From Burkholderia sp. USMB20 (GTDB lineage: Bacteria > Pseudomonadota > Gammaproteobacteria > Burkholderiales > Burkholderiaceae), in assembly GCF_000949135.2 (NCBI RefSeq), contig NZ_JTAN02000003.1, forward strand, positions 496,001 to 560,000: a DNA stretch of 64,000 nucleotides, given 5' to 3'. A program made the position numbers and the translations under genes. The notes beneath the pieces were generated by a model that did not search any database, had not been told where the DNA came from, and saw only the letters and a list, made by a program, of their open reading frames with translations. Each line of letters opens with the position of its first letter. Position 1 is the first letter of the stretch. Of the stretch, positions 19,482 through 29,100 are shown piece by piece.

Positions 19482-19760
19482 ATGAAGAAGAGCCGGCTTA
19501 CCGAAGAACAGATGGTCACCATCCTGCGCGAGGCGGGCAACGCGCCGGTCGCTGAGGTCGCGAAGAAGCACGGGGTCAGCGAGCGAACGATTTACAACTG
19601 GCGGCAGCATTTCGACGGGCTGGAACCTGCCGACAGAAGCGGCTCAAGCAGCCCGAGCAAGAAAATGCACCGACTCAAGCGCGGCAAAGGGTTAGGGATG
19701 CTATGCATAACTGGCTCCCGGATGTGCTTTTCAGGGATCGGCGAGCAAGCGAACATATAG
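19482..19760 (+). pseudogene. IS3-family transposase OrfA relic
   Basis: The first ~50 residues (MKKSRLTEEQMVTILREAGN, then HGVSERTIYNWRQHF) are a standard IS3 OrfA helix-turn-helix. After FDGLEPAD the frame shifts: a neighbouring frame continues with the expected KRLKQPEQENA leucine-zipper-like segment. The sequence is then cut by the start of an IS5 relic near 19690. No OrfB follows. It is a dead fragment. Confidence 0.85.
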
Positions 19761-19763
19761 GCC

Positions 19764-20045
19764 ATGAAACAAACTGACCTTGGACTGAACTTGTCGACGA
19801 AGCGCACGCGCAAGCGCGAATTCTTGGGCGAGATGAACCGGGTGGTGCCGTGGGCCGATCTGGTGATGCTGATTGCCCCATACGCGCCAGAAGGCAAGCG
19901 TGGTCGCCCACCGTTCGCGGTCGAGGCGATGCTGCGCATCCTCCGGAACATGCTCGACCGTGCGTCCGGCAATCACTCGAAAAGCGCGTTGCACGGCTAC
20001 GGCCAGAACGAATTCGTGCCGTGGCAGGCCGGCGCGATCACCTGA
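19764..20045 (+). pseudogene. IS5-family transposase relic (N-terminal fragment)
   Basis: The first ~57 residues (MKQTDLGLNLSTKRTRKREF to GRPPFAVEAMLRI) match the N-terminus of IS5-family transposases. After MLRI the expected HFLQQWF segment is replaced by unrelated sequence and the frame stops at 20045. The DDE catalytic domain is absent. The element is inserted into the IS3 relic just upstream, giving a nested graveyard. Confidence 0.85.
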
Positions 20046-20342
20046 GCGCGCCGCGCCCGTCGCGGGCCGGTTCCCCGCATTTGCCGCCCGCTGATCCAAT
20101 CCGGAATTTGTCTAGTCATCCTTGCGATTGGATCGTACGAGATGCACCAAACGCGTGCCTGAATTCCCCACGACGAGGCACGTCAGAGCCCCGAAATTAG
20201 GGGATTTCCCGCGTTTCCCCGGTTTTTTTTGATCGCTGCTTGTCGCGCTGTTTTTCTTCTTGCATGCTTGTATAGACAAATTCCTGAGGCGGCTTGCTGC
20301 AGCACCGAAGGGATGACGAACCTCAACGCAAGGAGAAATCTC

Positions 20343-21203
20343 GTGAACGGCAAGCGGATCAAGTGGGCAATCAGGACGATCGGTGTCATCGCGGCCGCGG
20401 CGGCAACGCTCGCGGCACCGGCGCAGGCGAAGGAATGGAAGACGGTGACGGTCGCGCTCGAAGGCGGCTACGCACCGTGGAACCTCACGCTGCCGGGCGG
20501 CAAGCTGGGCGGTTTCGAACCGGAGCTGCTTGCCAACGTGTGCGAGCGGATCAAAGTGCAGTGCAACATGGTCGCGCAGGACTGGGACGGGATGATTCCC
20601 GGCCTGCAGGCCGGCAAGTTCGATATCCTGATGGATGCGATTTCCATCACGCCGGAGCGCGAAAAGATCCTGCTGTTCTCGCGTCCGTATGCGGCGACGC
20701 CCGCGACGTTCGCCGTCACCGATACCAAGATCCTGCCGAAGGCCGCGCCCGGCGCGCCGATGGTCAAGCTGACGGGTGACGCGAACGCGGACAAGCCCAC
20801 CGTCGACGCGCTGCGCAAGCAGCTGAAGGGCAAGACGATCGGCATCCAGTCGGGCACCGTCTATACGAAATTCATCAACGACAGCTTCAAGGACATCGCG
20901 TCGATTCGCGTGTACAAGACTTCGCCCGAACGCGACCTCGACCTCGTCGCCGGGCGCATCGATGCGTCGTTCGACGACGTCACGTACTACGCGGCGAACA
21001 ACACGAAGAAGGACACCGCGTCGATCGTGCTCGCGGGGCCGAAGCTCGGCGGGCCGATCTGGGGGCCGGGCGAAGGGCTCGCGTTCCGCAAGCAGGATGC
21101 CGACCTGAAGACGAAGTTCGATACGGCGATCGGCGCGGCACTCGCGGACGGCACGGTGAAGAAGCTGGCCGACAAGTGGTTCAAGACCGACGTCACGCCG
21201 TAA
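20343..21203 (+). CDS. Polar amino-acid ABC transporter, periplasmic binding protein (HisJ/ArgT type)
   Basis: 286 residues from GTG 20343, chosen because AAGGAGAAATCTC precedes it; an ATG at 20313 is possible. The signal peptide ends at LAAPAQA before KEWKTVTV. Family 3 solute-binding features follow: EGGYAPWNL, GFEPELLANVCER, QDWDGMIPGLQAGKFDILMDAISITPER and the IGIQSGTVYTKF lobe. It probably binds histidine or a related basic or aromatic amino acid, judging by the lyase and HutC-like genes downstream. Confidence 0.85.
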   Translation: MNGKRIKWAIRTIGVIAAAAATLAAPAQAKEWKTVTVALEGGYAPWNLTLPGGKLGGFEPELLANVCERIKVQCNMVAQDWDGMIPGLQAGKFDILMDAISITPEREKILLFSRPYAATPATFAVTDTKILPKAAPGAPMVKLTGDANADKPTVDALRKQLKGKTIGIQSGTVYTKFINDSFKDIASIRVYKTSPERDLDLVAGRIDASFDDVTYYAANNTKKDTASIVLAGPKLGGPIWGPGEGLAFRKQDADLKTKFDTAIGAALADGTVKKLADKWFKTDVTP

Positions 21204-21210
21204 GCACGCC

Positions 21211-21246
21211 GCCGCCGCGCGAGCGACCCGAACGACGCGCGGCGGC
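21211..21246 (+). promoter_or_regulatory. Stem-loop between binding-protein and permease genes
   Basis: GCCGCCGCGC at 21211-21220 pairs perfectly with GCGCGGCGGC at 21237-21246 across a 16-base loop. Such hairpins after the binding-protein gene commonly protect its mRNA or reduce read-through, so that more binding protein than permease is made. There is no T-run. Confidence 0.55.
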
Positions 21247-21288
21247 AGGCATCCTGACGATTCACTCAACGCTTGCCGGGAGGCACGC

Positions 21289-22011
21289 ATGGCGATTCTC
21301 GAAATGCTCGGCTTCGGAACCGAAGGCTGGGGCGGTGTGCTGCTGCTCGCCGCACTGATGACGGTCGCGCTGACGCTCGCCGCGCTCGCGGTCGGCGCGG
21401 TGATCGGCGCGGCGATCGCGGCGGCGAAGCTGTCGCGCTACCGCAGCGCCCGCCTGCTCGGCGACCTGTACACGACGGTATTTCGCGGCGTGCCCGAACT
21501 GCTCGTCATCTATCTGTTCTACTTCGGCGGCTCGACGCTCGTCACGGCCGTCGGCCAGTGGTTCGGCGCGGAAGGCTTCATCGGCGTGCCGCCGTTCGTG
21601 ATCGGCGCGCTTGCAGTCGGCATGATCTCGGGCGCCTACCAGGCGGAGGTGTATCGCGCGGCGGTGCTCGCGGTGTCGAAGGGCGAGCTCGAAGCGGCGC
21701 GCGCGATCGGCATGCCGCGCAGCATGGTGCTGCGGCGCATCCTGGTTCCGCAGGTGCTGCGCTTCGCGCTGCCCGGGATCGGCAACGTGTGGCAGCTGAG
21801 CCTCAAGGACTCTGCACTGATCTCGGTCACCGGGCTCGCCGAGCTGTTGCGCACGAGCCAGATCGCCGCCAATTCGACCCACCAGTACTTCGTGTTCTTC
21901 GTCGCGGGCGGGGCGTTGTATCTGCTGATGACGGGCGTGTCGAACCGCGTGTTCAACCGGGCGGAAGCGATCGTCGGCCGGTCGTTCCGCCGCAATTTCG
22001 CGCGCAACTGA
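21289..22011 (+). CDS. ABC transporter permease (HisQ type)
   Basis: 240 residues with about five membrane helices. It has the polar amino-acid permease signature ISGAYQAEVYRAAVLAVSKGELEAARAIGM, which contacts the ATPase, and the early FRGVPELLVIYLFYFGG motif. It pairs with the HisM-type permease 12 bp downstream to form the membrane channel. Confidence 0.9.
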   Translation: MAILEMLGFGTEGWGGVLLLAALMTVALTLAALAVGAVIGAAIAAAKLSRYRSARLLGDLYTTVFRGVPELLVIYLFYFGGSTLVTAVGQWFGAEGFIGVPPFVIGALAVGMISGAYQAEVYRAAVLAVSKGELEAARAIGMPRSMVLRRILVPQVLRFALPGIGNVWQLSLKDSALISVTGLAELLRTSQIAANSTHQYFVFFVAGGALYLLMTGVSNRVFNRAEAIVGRSFRRNFARN

Positions 22012-22023
22012 CGGAGAACGTGC

Positions 22024-22770
22024 ATGTCCCTCGATTTCGCTTTTCTCTTCGATACGCTGCGCCAGCTGCTCGCGGCCGTACCGACCACGCTCGGCCTGTT
22101 CTTCGCCTCGCTCGTGCTCGGCGGCCTGCTGTCGCTCGTGATCGTCACGATGCGCGTGTCGCCGCGCTGGCTGCCGAACCGCTTCGCGCGTGCCTACATC
22201 CTCGTGTTTCGCGGCTCGCCGCTGCTGATCCAGATGTTCCTCGTGTATTACGGGCTCGGCCAGTTCGGCGTGATCCGCGAAAGCTTCATGTGGCCGCTGC
22301 TGCGCGAGCCGTACGTCTGCGCGGTGCTGTCGCTCGCGCTGTGCACGGCGGGCTACACCGCCGAGATCCTGCGCGGCGGGCTGATGGCCGTGCCGGTCGG
22401 GCAGATCGAGGCCGGCTATTCGATCGGCCTGTCGGGCTTCGCGCTGCTGCGGCGCGTGATCGGCCCGATCGCGTTGCGCCAGTGCCTGCCCGCGTATTCG
22501 ACCGAAGCGGTACTGCTCGTCAAGTCGACCGCGCTGGCGAGCCTCGTCACGGTATGGGAAGTGACGGGCGTCGCGCAGCAGATCATCCAGCAAACCTATC
22601 GGACGACCGAGGTGTTCGTCTGCGCCGCCGTGATCTATCTGGGCCTGAACTTCATCGTCGTGCGCCTGCTCGGCGCGCTCGAATGGCGGCTCTCGGGGCA
22701 CCTGCGTGCGCCGAAGCCATCCGGTGCGCCCGCCGCGGCGAACCGCAATGCCCAGCGCGTCGCATCCTGA
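22024..22770 (+). CDS. ABC transporter permease (HisM type)
   Basis: 248 residues with several membrane segments. The family motifs are FRGSPLLIQMFLVYYGLGQFG and the ATPase-contact loop TAEILRGGLMAVPVGQIEAGYSIG. It is the second channel subunit of the amino-acid importer. It lies 12 bp after the HisQ-type gene and 27 bp before the ATPase gene. Confidence 0.9.
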   Translation: MSLDFAFLFDTLRQLLAAVPTTLGLFFASLVLGGLLSLVIVTMRVSPRWLPNRFARAYILVFRGSPLLIQMFLVYYGLGQFGVIRESFMWPLLREPYVCAVLSLALCTAGYTAEILRGGLMAVPVGQIEAGYSIGLSGFALLRRVIGPIALRQCLPAYSTEAVLLVKSTALASLVTVWEVTGVAQQIIQQTYRTTEVFVCAAVIYLGLNFIVVRLLGALEWRLSGHLRAPKPSGAPAAANRNAQRVAS

Positions 22771-22797
22771 GCGCGCCATTCCTTCCAGGAGAATCCG

Positions 22798-23589
22798 ATG
22801 AACACCGCTGCTCCCGTTGCGCTGTCGGTCAAGAACATCCACAAGTCGTTCGGCGACCATCATGTGCTGAAGGGCATTTCGCTCGACGCGCATGAGGGCG
22901 ACGTCATCTCGATCCTCGGCGCGAGCGGCTCGGGCAAGAGCACGTTCCTGCGCTGCCTGAACCTGCTCGAGACACCCGACGACGGCTCCGTCGCGCTCGC
23001 CGGGGAAACGCTCGCGATGAAGCGCGCGCGCGACGGCAAGCTGCATCCGAGCGACCGGCGCCAGGTCGACCGGATCCGCTCCCAGCTCGGCATGGTCTTT
23101 CAGAACTTCAACCTGTGGTCCCACATGACGGTGCTCGACAACCTCGTCGAGGGGCCGCTGCGCGTGCAAAAGCGCAGCCGCGCCGAAGCGGTCGAGGAGG
23201 CCGAGGCGCTGCTGGCGCGCGTCGGTCTCGCCGACAAGCGCGGCTACTATCCGGCGCACCTGTCGGGCGGCCAGCAGCAGCGCGTCGCGATCGCCCGCGC
23301 GCTCGCGATGCATCCGAAAGTGATGCTGTTCGACGAACCGACGTCCGCGCTCGATCCGGAGCTGGTCGGCGAAGTGCTGCGCGTGATGCGCTCGCTGGCG
23401 GAAGAGGGGCGCACGATGCTGGTCGTCACGCATGAAATGGGCTTCGCGCGGCACGTGTCGAATCGCGTGCTGTTCCTGCATCAGGGCGAAGTCGACTCGG
23501 ACGGCACGCCCGACGACCTGTTCGGCGGCCAGTGCTCCGAGCGCTTCCGGCAATTCGTGTCGAGCCACCACGACCGCACCACCAACTGA
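22798..23589 (+). CDS. ABC transporter ATP-binding protein (HisP type)
   Basis: 263 residues. Walker A is GASGSGKST (41-49), the signature motif is [15 protein letters not shown], and Walker B is [13 protein letters not shown], followed by the switch histidine in [12 protein letters not shown]. The insert between Walker A and the Q-loop is typical of HisP/GlnQ proteins. It powers the importer encoded just upstream. Confidence 0.93.
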   Translation: MNTAAPVALSVKNIHKSFGDHHVLKGISLDAHEGDVISILGASGSGKSTFLRCLNLLETPDDGSVALAGETLAMKRARDGKLHPSDRRQVDRIRSQLGMVFQNFNLWSHMTVLDNLVEGPLRVQKRSRAEAVEEAEALLARVGLADKRGYYPAHLSGGQQQRVAIARALAMHPKVMLFDEPTSALDPELVGEVLRVMRSLAEEGRTMLVVTHEMGFARHVSNRVLFLHQGEVDSDGTPDDLFGGQCSERFRQFVSSHHDRTTN

Positions 23590-23596
23590 GGCTGCC

Positions 23597-25090
23597 ATGA
23601 CCGTATTCCGTGCGGCCCGGCCGCTCGACTGGCGACAGGTTGCGGCGGTGGCGGCCGGCGAGCCGCTGGCGCTGGCCGACGAGGCACGCGCGCGTGTCGT
23701 TGCCGCGCGCGAACTCGTCGACGAGATCGTCGCGCGCGGGATTCGCGCTTACGGCGTCAATACCGGCGTGGGCGCGCTGTGCGACGTGATCGTGTCGCCG
23801 GCACAGCAGAGCACGCTGTCGCGCAACATCCTGATGAGTCACGCGGTCGGCGTCGGCATGCCGCTCGGCGCAGCCGAAACGCGCGCGATCATCGCGGCCG
23901 CGATCAACAATTTCGCGCACGGGCATTCGGGCGTCCATGCCGACGTCGTCGACCAGCTCGTCGCGCTGCTCGAGCACGATTGCCTGCCGGAGGTGCCGGC
24001 GCACGGCTCGGTCGGCTATCTGACCCACATGGCGCACGTCGCGCTCGTCTGCATCGGGCACGGCCATGCGCGCCACCGCGGCGAACGCATCGGCGGCGCC
24101 GAGGCGCTGCGCCGCATCGGCCGCGAACCGCTCGTGCTCGGTGCGAAGGAAGGGTTGAGCCTGGTCAACGGCACGCCGTGCGTCACGGGGCTCGCCGCGC
24201 TCGCGCTGGCCCGCGCGGAACGGCTGCTCGACTGGGCCGACTGGATCGCGGCGGCGAGCTTCGAGAATCTCGGCGGGCAACTCGCCGCGTTCGACCCGGC
24301 CTCGCTCGCGTTGCGGATCTCGCCCGGCATCGGGCACGTCGGCGCGCGCTTGCGGACGATGCTGGCCGACAGCCCGATGCTCGCCGCGGCGAGCGGGCGG
24401 CATACGCAGGATCCGCTGAGCCTGCGCACGATTCCGCACGTGCACGGCGCGGCGCGCGACGTGTTCGCGGTCACGGCGGACGTCGTCGATCGCGAACTCG
24501 CGTCCGTCACCGACAATCCGATCGTCGCCGGTACGCGCGATGCGCCGGCCGTTCATTCGCAGGCGCATGCGGTCGGCGCGGGCATCGCGCTGGCGATGGA
24601 CAGCCTCGCGGCCGCGATGGCGCAGGTGGCGGCCATCGCCGAGCGGCGGCTGGACCGTCTCGTCAATCCGCTCGTGAGCGGCCTGCCGGCGTTTCTCGCG
24701 GCGCCGGGCGGCACGTGTTCGGGCTTCATGATCGCGCAGTACACGGCGGTCGCGCTGGTCGCGCAGAATCAGCGGCTCGCGGCGCCGGCGAGCCTCGACG
24801 GCGGCATTACGTCGGGGCTGCAGGAAGATCACCTGTGTCATGCGACGCCGGCCGCGCTGAAGGCGCTCGACATCATCGAGAACGCGACGCGCGTGCTCGC
24901 GATCGAGCTGCTCGCCGCCGCGCAGGCATACGACTTGCAAGCGAACGAAACCGGGCGGGCCGCGTCGACCGACGCGCTGTGGCGGCACGTGCGCGAACGC
25001 GTACCGGCGTATCGCGACGACCGGCCGCTCGCGGACGACATCGCGATCGCGGCCGGCATCGTCGCGGGGGCGCCGCCGCCGTTGCAGTGA
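23597..25090 (+). CDS. Aromatic amino-acid lyase (HAL/PAL) homologue lacking the MIO triad
   Basis: 497 residues, the length of histidine ammonia-lyases. The conserved active-site Tyr-52 segment (YGVNTGVGAL) and many family stretches are present (NNFAHGHSGVH, GLSLVNGTPCVTGLAAL, SLDGGITSGLQEDH). The cofactor loop, usually GSVGASGDLAPLAH, is instead GSVGYLTHMAH (137-147). The Ala-Ser-Gly that cyclises to methylideneimidazolone is therefore absent. The region is in frame with no sign of an error. It may be a non-classical lyase, a mutase-like enzyme, or a binding or regulatory paralogue. It lies 7 bp after the ABC ATPase gene. Confidence 0.85.
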   Translation: MTVFRAARPLDWRQVAAVAAGEPLALADEARARVVAARELVDEIVARGIRAYGVNTGVGALCDVIVSPAQQSTLSRNILMSHAVGVGMPLGAAETRAIIAAAINNFAHGHSGVHADVVDQLVALLEHDCLPEVPAHGSVGYLTHMAHVALVCIGHGHARHRGERIGGAEALRRIGREPLVLGAKEGLSLVNGTPCVTGLAALALARAERLLDWADWIAAASFENLGGQLAAFDPASLALRISPGIGHVGARLRTMLADSPMLAAASGRHTQDPLSLRTIPHVHGAARDVFAVTADVVDRELASVTDNPIVAGTRDAPAVHSQAHAVGAGIALAMDSLAAAMAQVAAIAERRLDRLVNPLVSGLPAFLAAPGGTCSGFMIAQYTAVALVAQNQRLAAPASLDGGITSGLQEDHLCHATPAALKALDIIENATRVLAIELLAAAQAYDLQANETGRAASTDALWRHVRERVPAYRDDRPLADDIAIAAGIVAGAPPPLQ

Positions 25091-25140
25091 CGACCGGCGA
25101 CGACGGGCGGATCATCCATTATTCATTCGGTCGAGGGTGC

Positions 25141-25896
25141 ATGAACGAGACGGAGCGACAACTTTCCGCACGACCGGCGAGGGCATCGGGCGAGGCCGTG
25201 CCGGCGCGCGCACTGCCGGCCTATCAACAGATCAAGCGCTACGTCGTCGAGCGGATCGCGAAGGGCGACTGGAAACCCGGCGGCGCGATCCCGACCGAGG
25301 CCGAGCTGGTCAAGGAATTCGGCGTGGCCCGGATGACGGTGTCGCGTGCGCTGCGCGAACTGACGAACGAACGCGTGCTGACCCGCATCCAGGGCGCCGG
25401 CACGTTCGTCGAGCGCCGGCATTACGAATCGACGGTCCTGGAGATCCGCAACATCGCGGACGAGATTGCGGAACGCGGTCATCGGCACAGCGCGCGCGTC
25501 GTGCTGATCGAGCGCAGCGTCGACCCGGATGCGATCGATGCGCTCGGGCTTCGCTCGGGGCCGGTGTTTCATTCGCGCATCGTGCATTTCGAGGAAGACG
25601 AGCCGATCCAGTTCGAGGATCGGTACGTCAATCCGGCGTTGTTTCCCGACTACCTGGAGCAGGATTTCACGATCGAGACGCCGAACCACTACATGGTGCG
25701 GCTCGCGCCGATCCAGCGCGCCGAGTTCCGGATCTATGCGGAGAAGCCCAATGCGCAGGTGCGCCGGCATCTCGTGATGGAAATCGGCGAGCCGTGCCTG
25801 GTGTTGAGGCGCCGCACCTGGGTCGGCGAGCACGTCGCGACGTCGGTCAGGCTGTGGCATCCGGCGTCGCGGTTTCACCTGGCGGGGAAGATGTAG
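25141..25896 (+). CDS. GntR/HutC-family transcriptional regulator
   Basis: 251 residues. The winged helix domain is clear: PAYQQIKRYVVERIAKGDWK, then PTEAELVKEFGVARMTVSRA and the wing RIQGAGTFVERR. The C-terminal UTRA ligand domain includes PVFHSRIVHFEEDEPIQFED and RYVNPALFPDYLEQDF. It resembles HutC, the urocanate-responsive histidine-utilisation repressor. It is the last gene of the transporter-lyase string, 50 bp after the lyase gene, and probably controls that operon. Confidence 0.87.
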   Translation: MNETERQLSARPARASGEAVPARALPAYQQIKRYVVERIAKGDWKPGGAIPTEAELVKEFGVARMTVSRALRELTNERVLTRIQGAGTFVERRHYESTVLEIRNIADEIAERGHRHSARVVLIERSVDPDAIDALGLRSGPVFHSRIVHFEEDEPIQFEDRYVNPALFPDYLEQDFTIETPNHYMVRLAPIQRAEFRIYAEKPNAQVRRHLVMEIGEPCLVLRRRTWVGEHVATSVRLWHPASRFHLAGKM

Positions 25897-26126
25897 GGAC
25901 GCGGCGAGCGGCGCGGATCGAGCCGAGGCAATCGGCATGGATGTCCTGCGCGTCGGCGAATGATGCGGCCGCTGACTCGACCCTGCGCGTGACAATCGCG
26001 AAGAGCGCCCATCAAACCGTTCGTTCCTTCGCCCGTCGGCATGCGTACGCGCATTCACCGACCTGAATACCGGCAGAGAGTGGCGCATAATGTTTCGAGG
26101 TCGACCCTTGGCTGGAAGAGGGTTTT

Positions 26127-29100
26127 ATGCGCTGCACAATTTGCGGATCGGAGAATCCTCCCGGTGCGGGGTTCTGCCAGGAATGTGGCGCCGTGCTGTC
26201 CCGCACCTGCCCGCAGTGCGGGCATGACGCAGCGCCGGCAGCCCGCTTCTGCAGCCATTGCGGAGCGCCGCTGGCGACACCTGCCGCCGCGGCGCCATTG
26301 TCCCGACCGTCGGCTCGAGCGCCGTCGCCCACCCCGATTCATTACACGCCCGATCATCTGGCCGAGCGCATCCGTGCCGAACACGCGGCGATGGAAGCGC
26401 GCGGCGAGCCCGCCGGCGAGCGCAAGACCGTTACCGCGCTGTTTGCCGACATGGCCGGGTCGACCGCGCTGATCCACGACCTCGATCCCGAAGTGGCGCA
26501 TCGCCTGATCGTGCCGGTGGTCGAGCTGATGATGGAGGCGGTCCACTACTACGAAGGGTACGTCGCCAAATCGCTCGGCGACGGTATCCTCGCGCTGTTC
26601 GGCGCGCCGATCGCCCACGAGGACCACGCGCAGCGCGCGCTCTTCGCCGCATTGCGCATGCAGCAGGCGATGCGCCAGCATGGCGACCGGATTCGGCTGC
26701 AGGAAGGCATTCCTCTGCAGATTCGCGTCGGCGTGCATACGGGCGAGGTCGTCGTCCGCTCGATCCGCACCGACGACTTGCACACCGAATACGACCCGCT
26801 CGGGCATACGATCCACATCGCGTCGCGGATCGAGGGCATCGCCGCGCCCACGTCGATTCTCGTCAGCGAATCCACCCACAAGCTGGCCGAAGGCTATTTC
26901 GAGTTCAAAGCGCTCGGGGCCACGCAACTCAAGGGCATTCCCGCGCCGCTATGCGTCTACGAAGTGCTGGGGCTGGGTGCGTTGCGCACGCGCCTGCAGC
27001 TGGCGGCGCACCGGGGTCTCGCGCGGTTCGTCGGGCGCGAAACGGAACTGGAACACCTGAACCGGGCCCTGGAGACCATGCGGGCCGGGCACGGGCGCGT
27101 GGTCGGCGTGGTGGGCGAGGCCGGCGTCGGCAAGTCTCGTCTGTTCCATGAGTTCAAGGAGCGTTCACGGCGCGGCGCGCTGGTGCTGGAGACGTTTTCG
27201 GTATCGCACGGCAAGGCGTTTTCCAATTTGCCGTTGATCGAACTCCTGAAGAACTATTTCCAGATCACGCCGCAGGACGACGAGCGGCGCTGCCGGGAAA
27301 AGGTCATCGGCAAGGCGCTCGCGCTGGAGCGCGGTTTCGAGGACCTCGTGCCGTACGTCCTCTATCTGCTCGGCATCGGCGAGGGCGGCTCGGTGCTGGT
27401 CGAGATGGACCCGCAGATCCGGCGCGAGCGCACCTTCGACGCGATCAGGCAGCTGCTCGTGCGCGAGAGCCAGAATCAGCCGGTTCATTTGCTGTTCGAG
27501 GATCTGCAATGGCTGGACCGTGAAACGGAAGCATTCCTAAGCTACCTGATCGACCACGTGCCGGATGCACGCATCCTGCTGTTGGTGAACTACCGGCCCG
27601 AGTATCGGCCGGCGTGGGCCGGCGCGGTTCATTGCAGCAGGATCCGGCTCGAGCCGCTCGGCCCGTCCGATGCGCAGGGGCTGCTCACGGCGCTGCTCGG
27701 CGAGGATCGCACGCTCGTGCCGCTGAAGCAGCTCATTCTGGAGAAGACGGAGGGCAATCCGTTCTTCATGGAGGAAGTGGTCCAGACGCTCGTCGAAGAG
27801 AAGTCGCTGCTCGGTGAGGCCGGGCGCTATCGCATCGTGGAGACGCCGGCGACGCTGCATATCCCGACCACCGTGCAGGGCGTGCTGGCGGCCCGGATCG
27901 ATCGGCTTCCCGTCGAGGAAAAGGAACTGCTGCAGGCGCTTGCCGTGATCGGCCACGAGTTTCCGTTCAGCCTGATCCGGCGCATCTGCGGCGAGGTGGC
28001 GGCGCGGGACGACGAACTGCGTCGCCTGCTCGCGCATCTGGAAGCCGCGGAGTTCATCTACGAACGGCCCGCCTTTCCCGAGGTCAATTATTCGTTCAAG
28101 CACGCGCTGACCCAGGAAGTGGCCGGGCGCTCGTTGCTCACGGAGCGGCGCACCGCGCTGCACGAGCGTACCGCGCAGGCGATCGAGGTGCTGTTCCCGA
28201 CGCGCATCGCCGATTACTGCAGCGAACTCGCGCATCACTACGGTCAGAGCGGCAACATTCCGAAGGCGGTCGAATACCTGCATCGTGCGGCCCAGCAGGC
28301 GCTGCGCCATGCGGCTCATCACGATGCGATGAATCACCTCGGCGCGGCGCTTGCGTTGCTGAAGGGCTTGCCGGACACACCGATGCGCGCGCATTGGGAG
28401 CTGACGCTGCTGCTGTCCCTCGGGCCGGTCCTGATGGATGTGCGCGGGTATGGCGCGACGGAGGTGGGCGCCACCTATACGCGTGCGCTAGCGTTGTGCG
28501 AGCGCACGGGCGAGGTATCGCAACGCTTCGCGACGCAGCTGGGATTGCGGATGCACCACGTGGTGCGCGGCGAATATGCGCTCGCGACCGACCTGGGCCG
28601 GCAGATGCTCGGTACGGCCCGCGATGCGAACGACCCCGGCTTTCTCATCGAGGCCCATAGCGCGCTGGGTTCGTGCTTCTTCCTGCAGGGCGATTTCACG
28701 GCCGCCCGCACCCACCTGGAACAGGCGATCGCGATCTACGATCCGGAGCAGCATCAGGCCCACGTGTTCGCGCACGGGGTCGATCCGGGCATCCGGGCGC
28801 TCAGTTTCCTGGTGTTGACCCTGTGGATCCAGGGGTATCCCGACCAGGCGCTCAGGCGCAGCGTCGAAGCACTGGCGCTCGCACGGCACCTTTCCTATGG
28901 GCCGTCCCTGGCGTTCAGCCTGACCTACACGGCACACCTGCATCAGCTGCGGCGCGAGCCGACGCTTGCCGCCGAGCGCGCGGAAGCGGTCATTGCCGTA
29001 TCGACCGAGCACGGCTTGCCGTACTGGCTCGCATGGGGGACGCTCCTGCGGGGCTGGGCGATGAGCGCGCAAGGCAACATCCGGGACGGCATCGCGCAGA

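Noticed and set aside
21262-23598. A 778-codon open frame antisense to the ABC transporter genes
   Set aside because: Arg/His/Ala-rich composition typical of antisense frames in GC-rich DNA; the plus strand encodes four clear transporter proteins.
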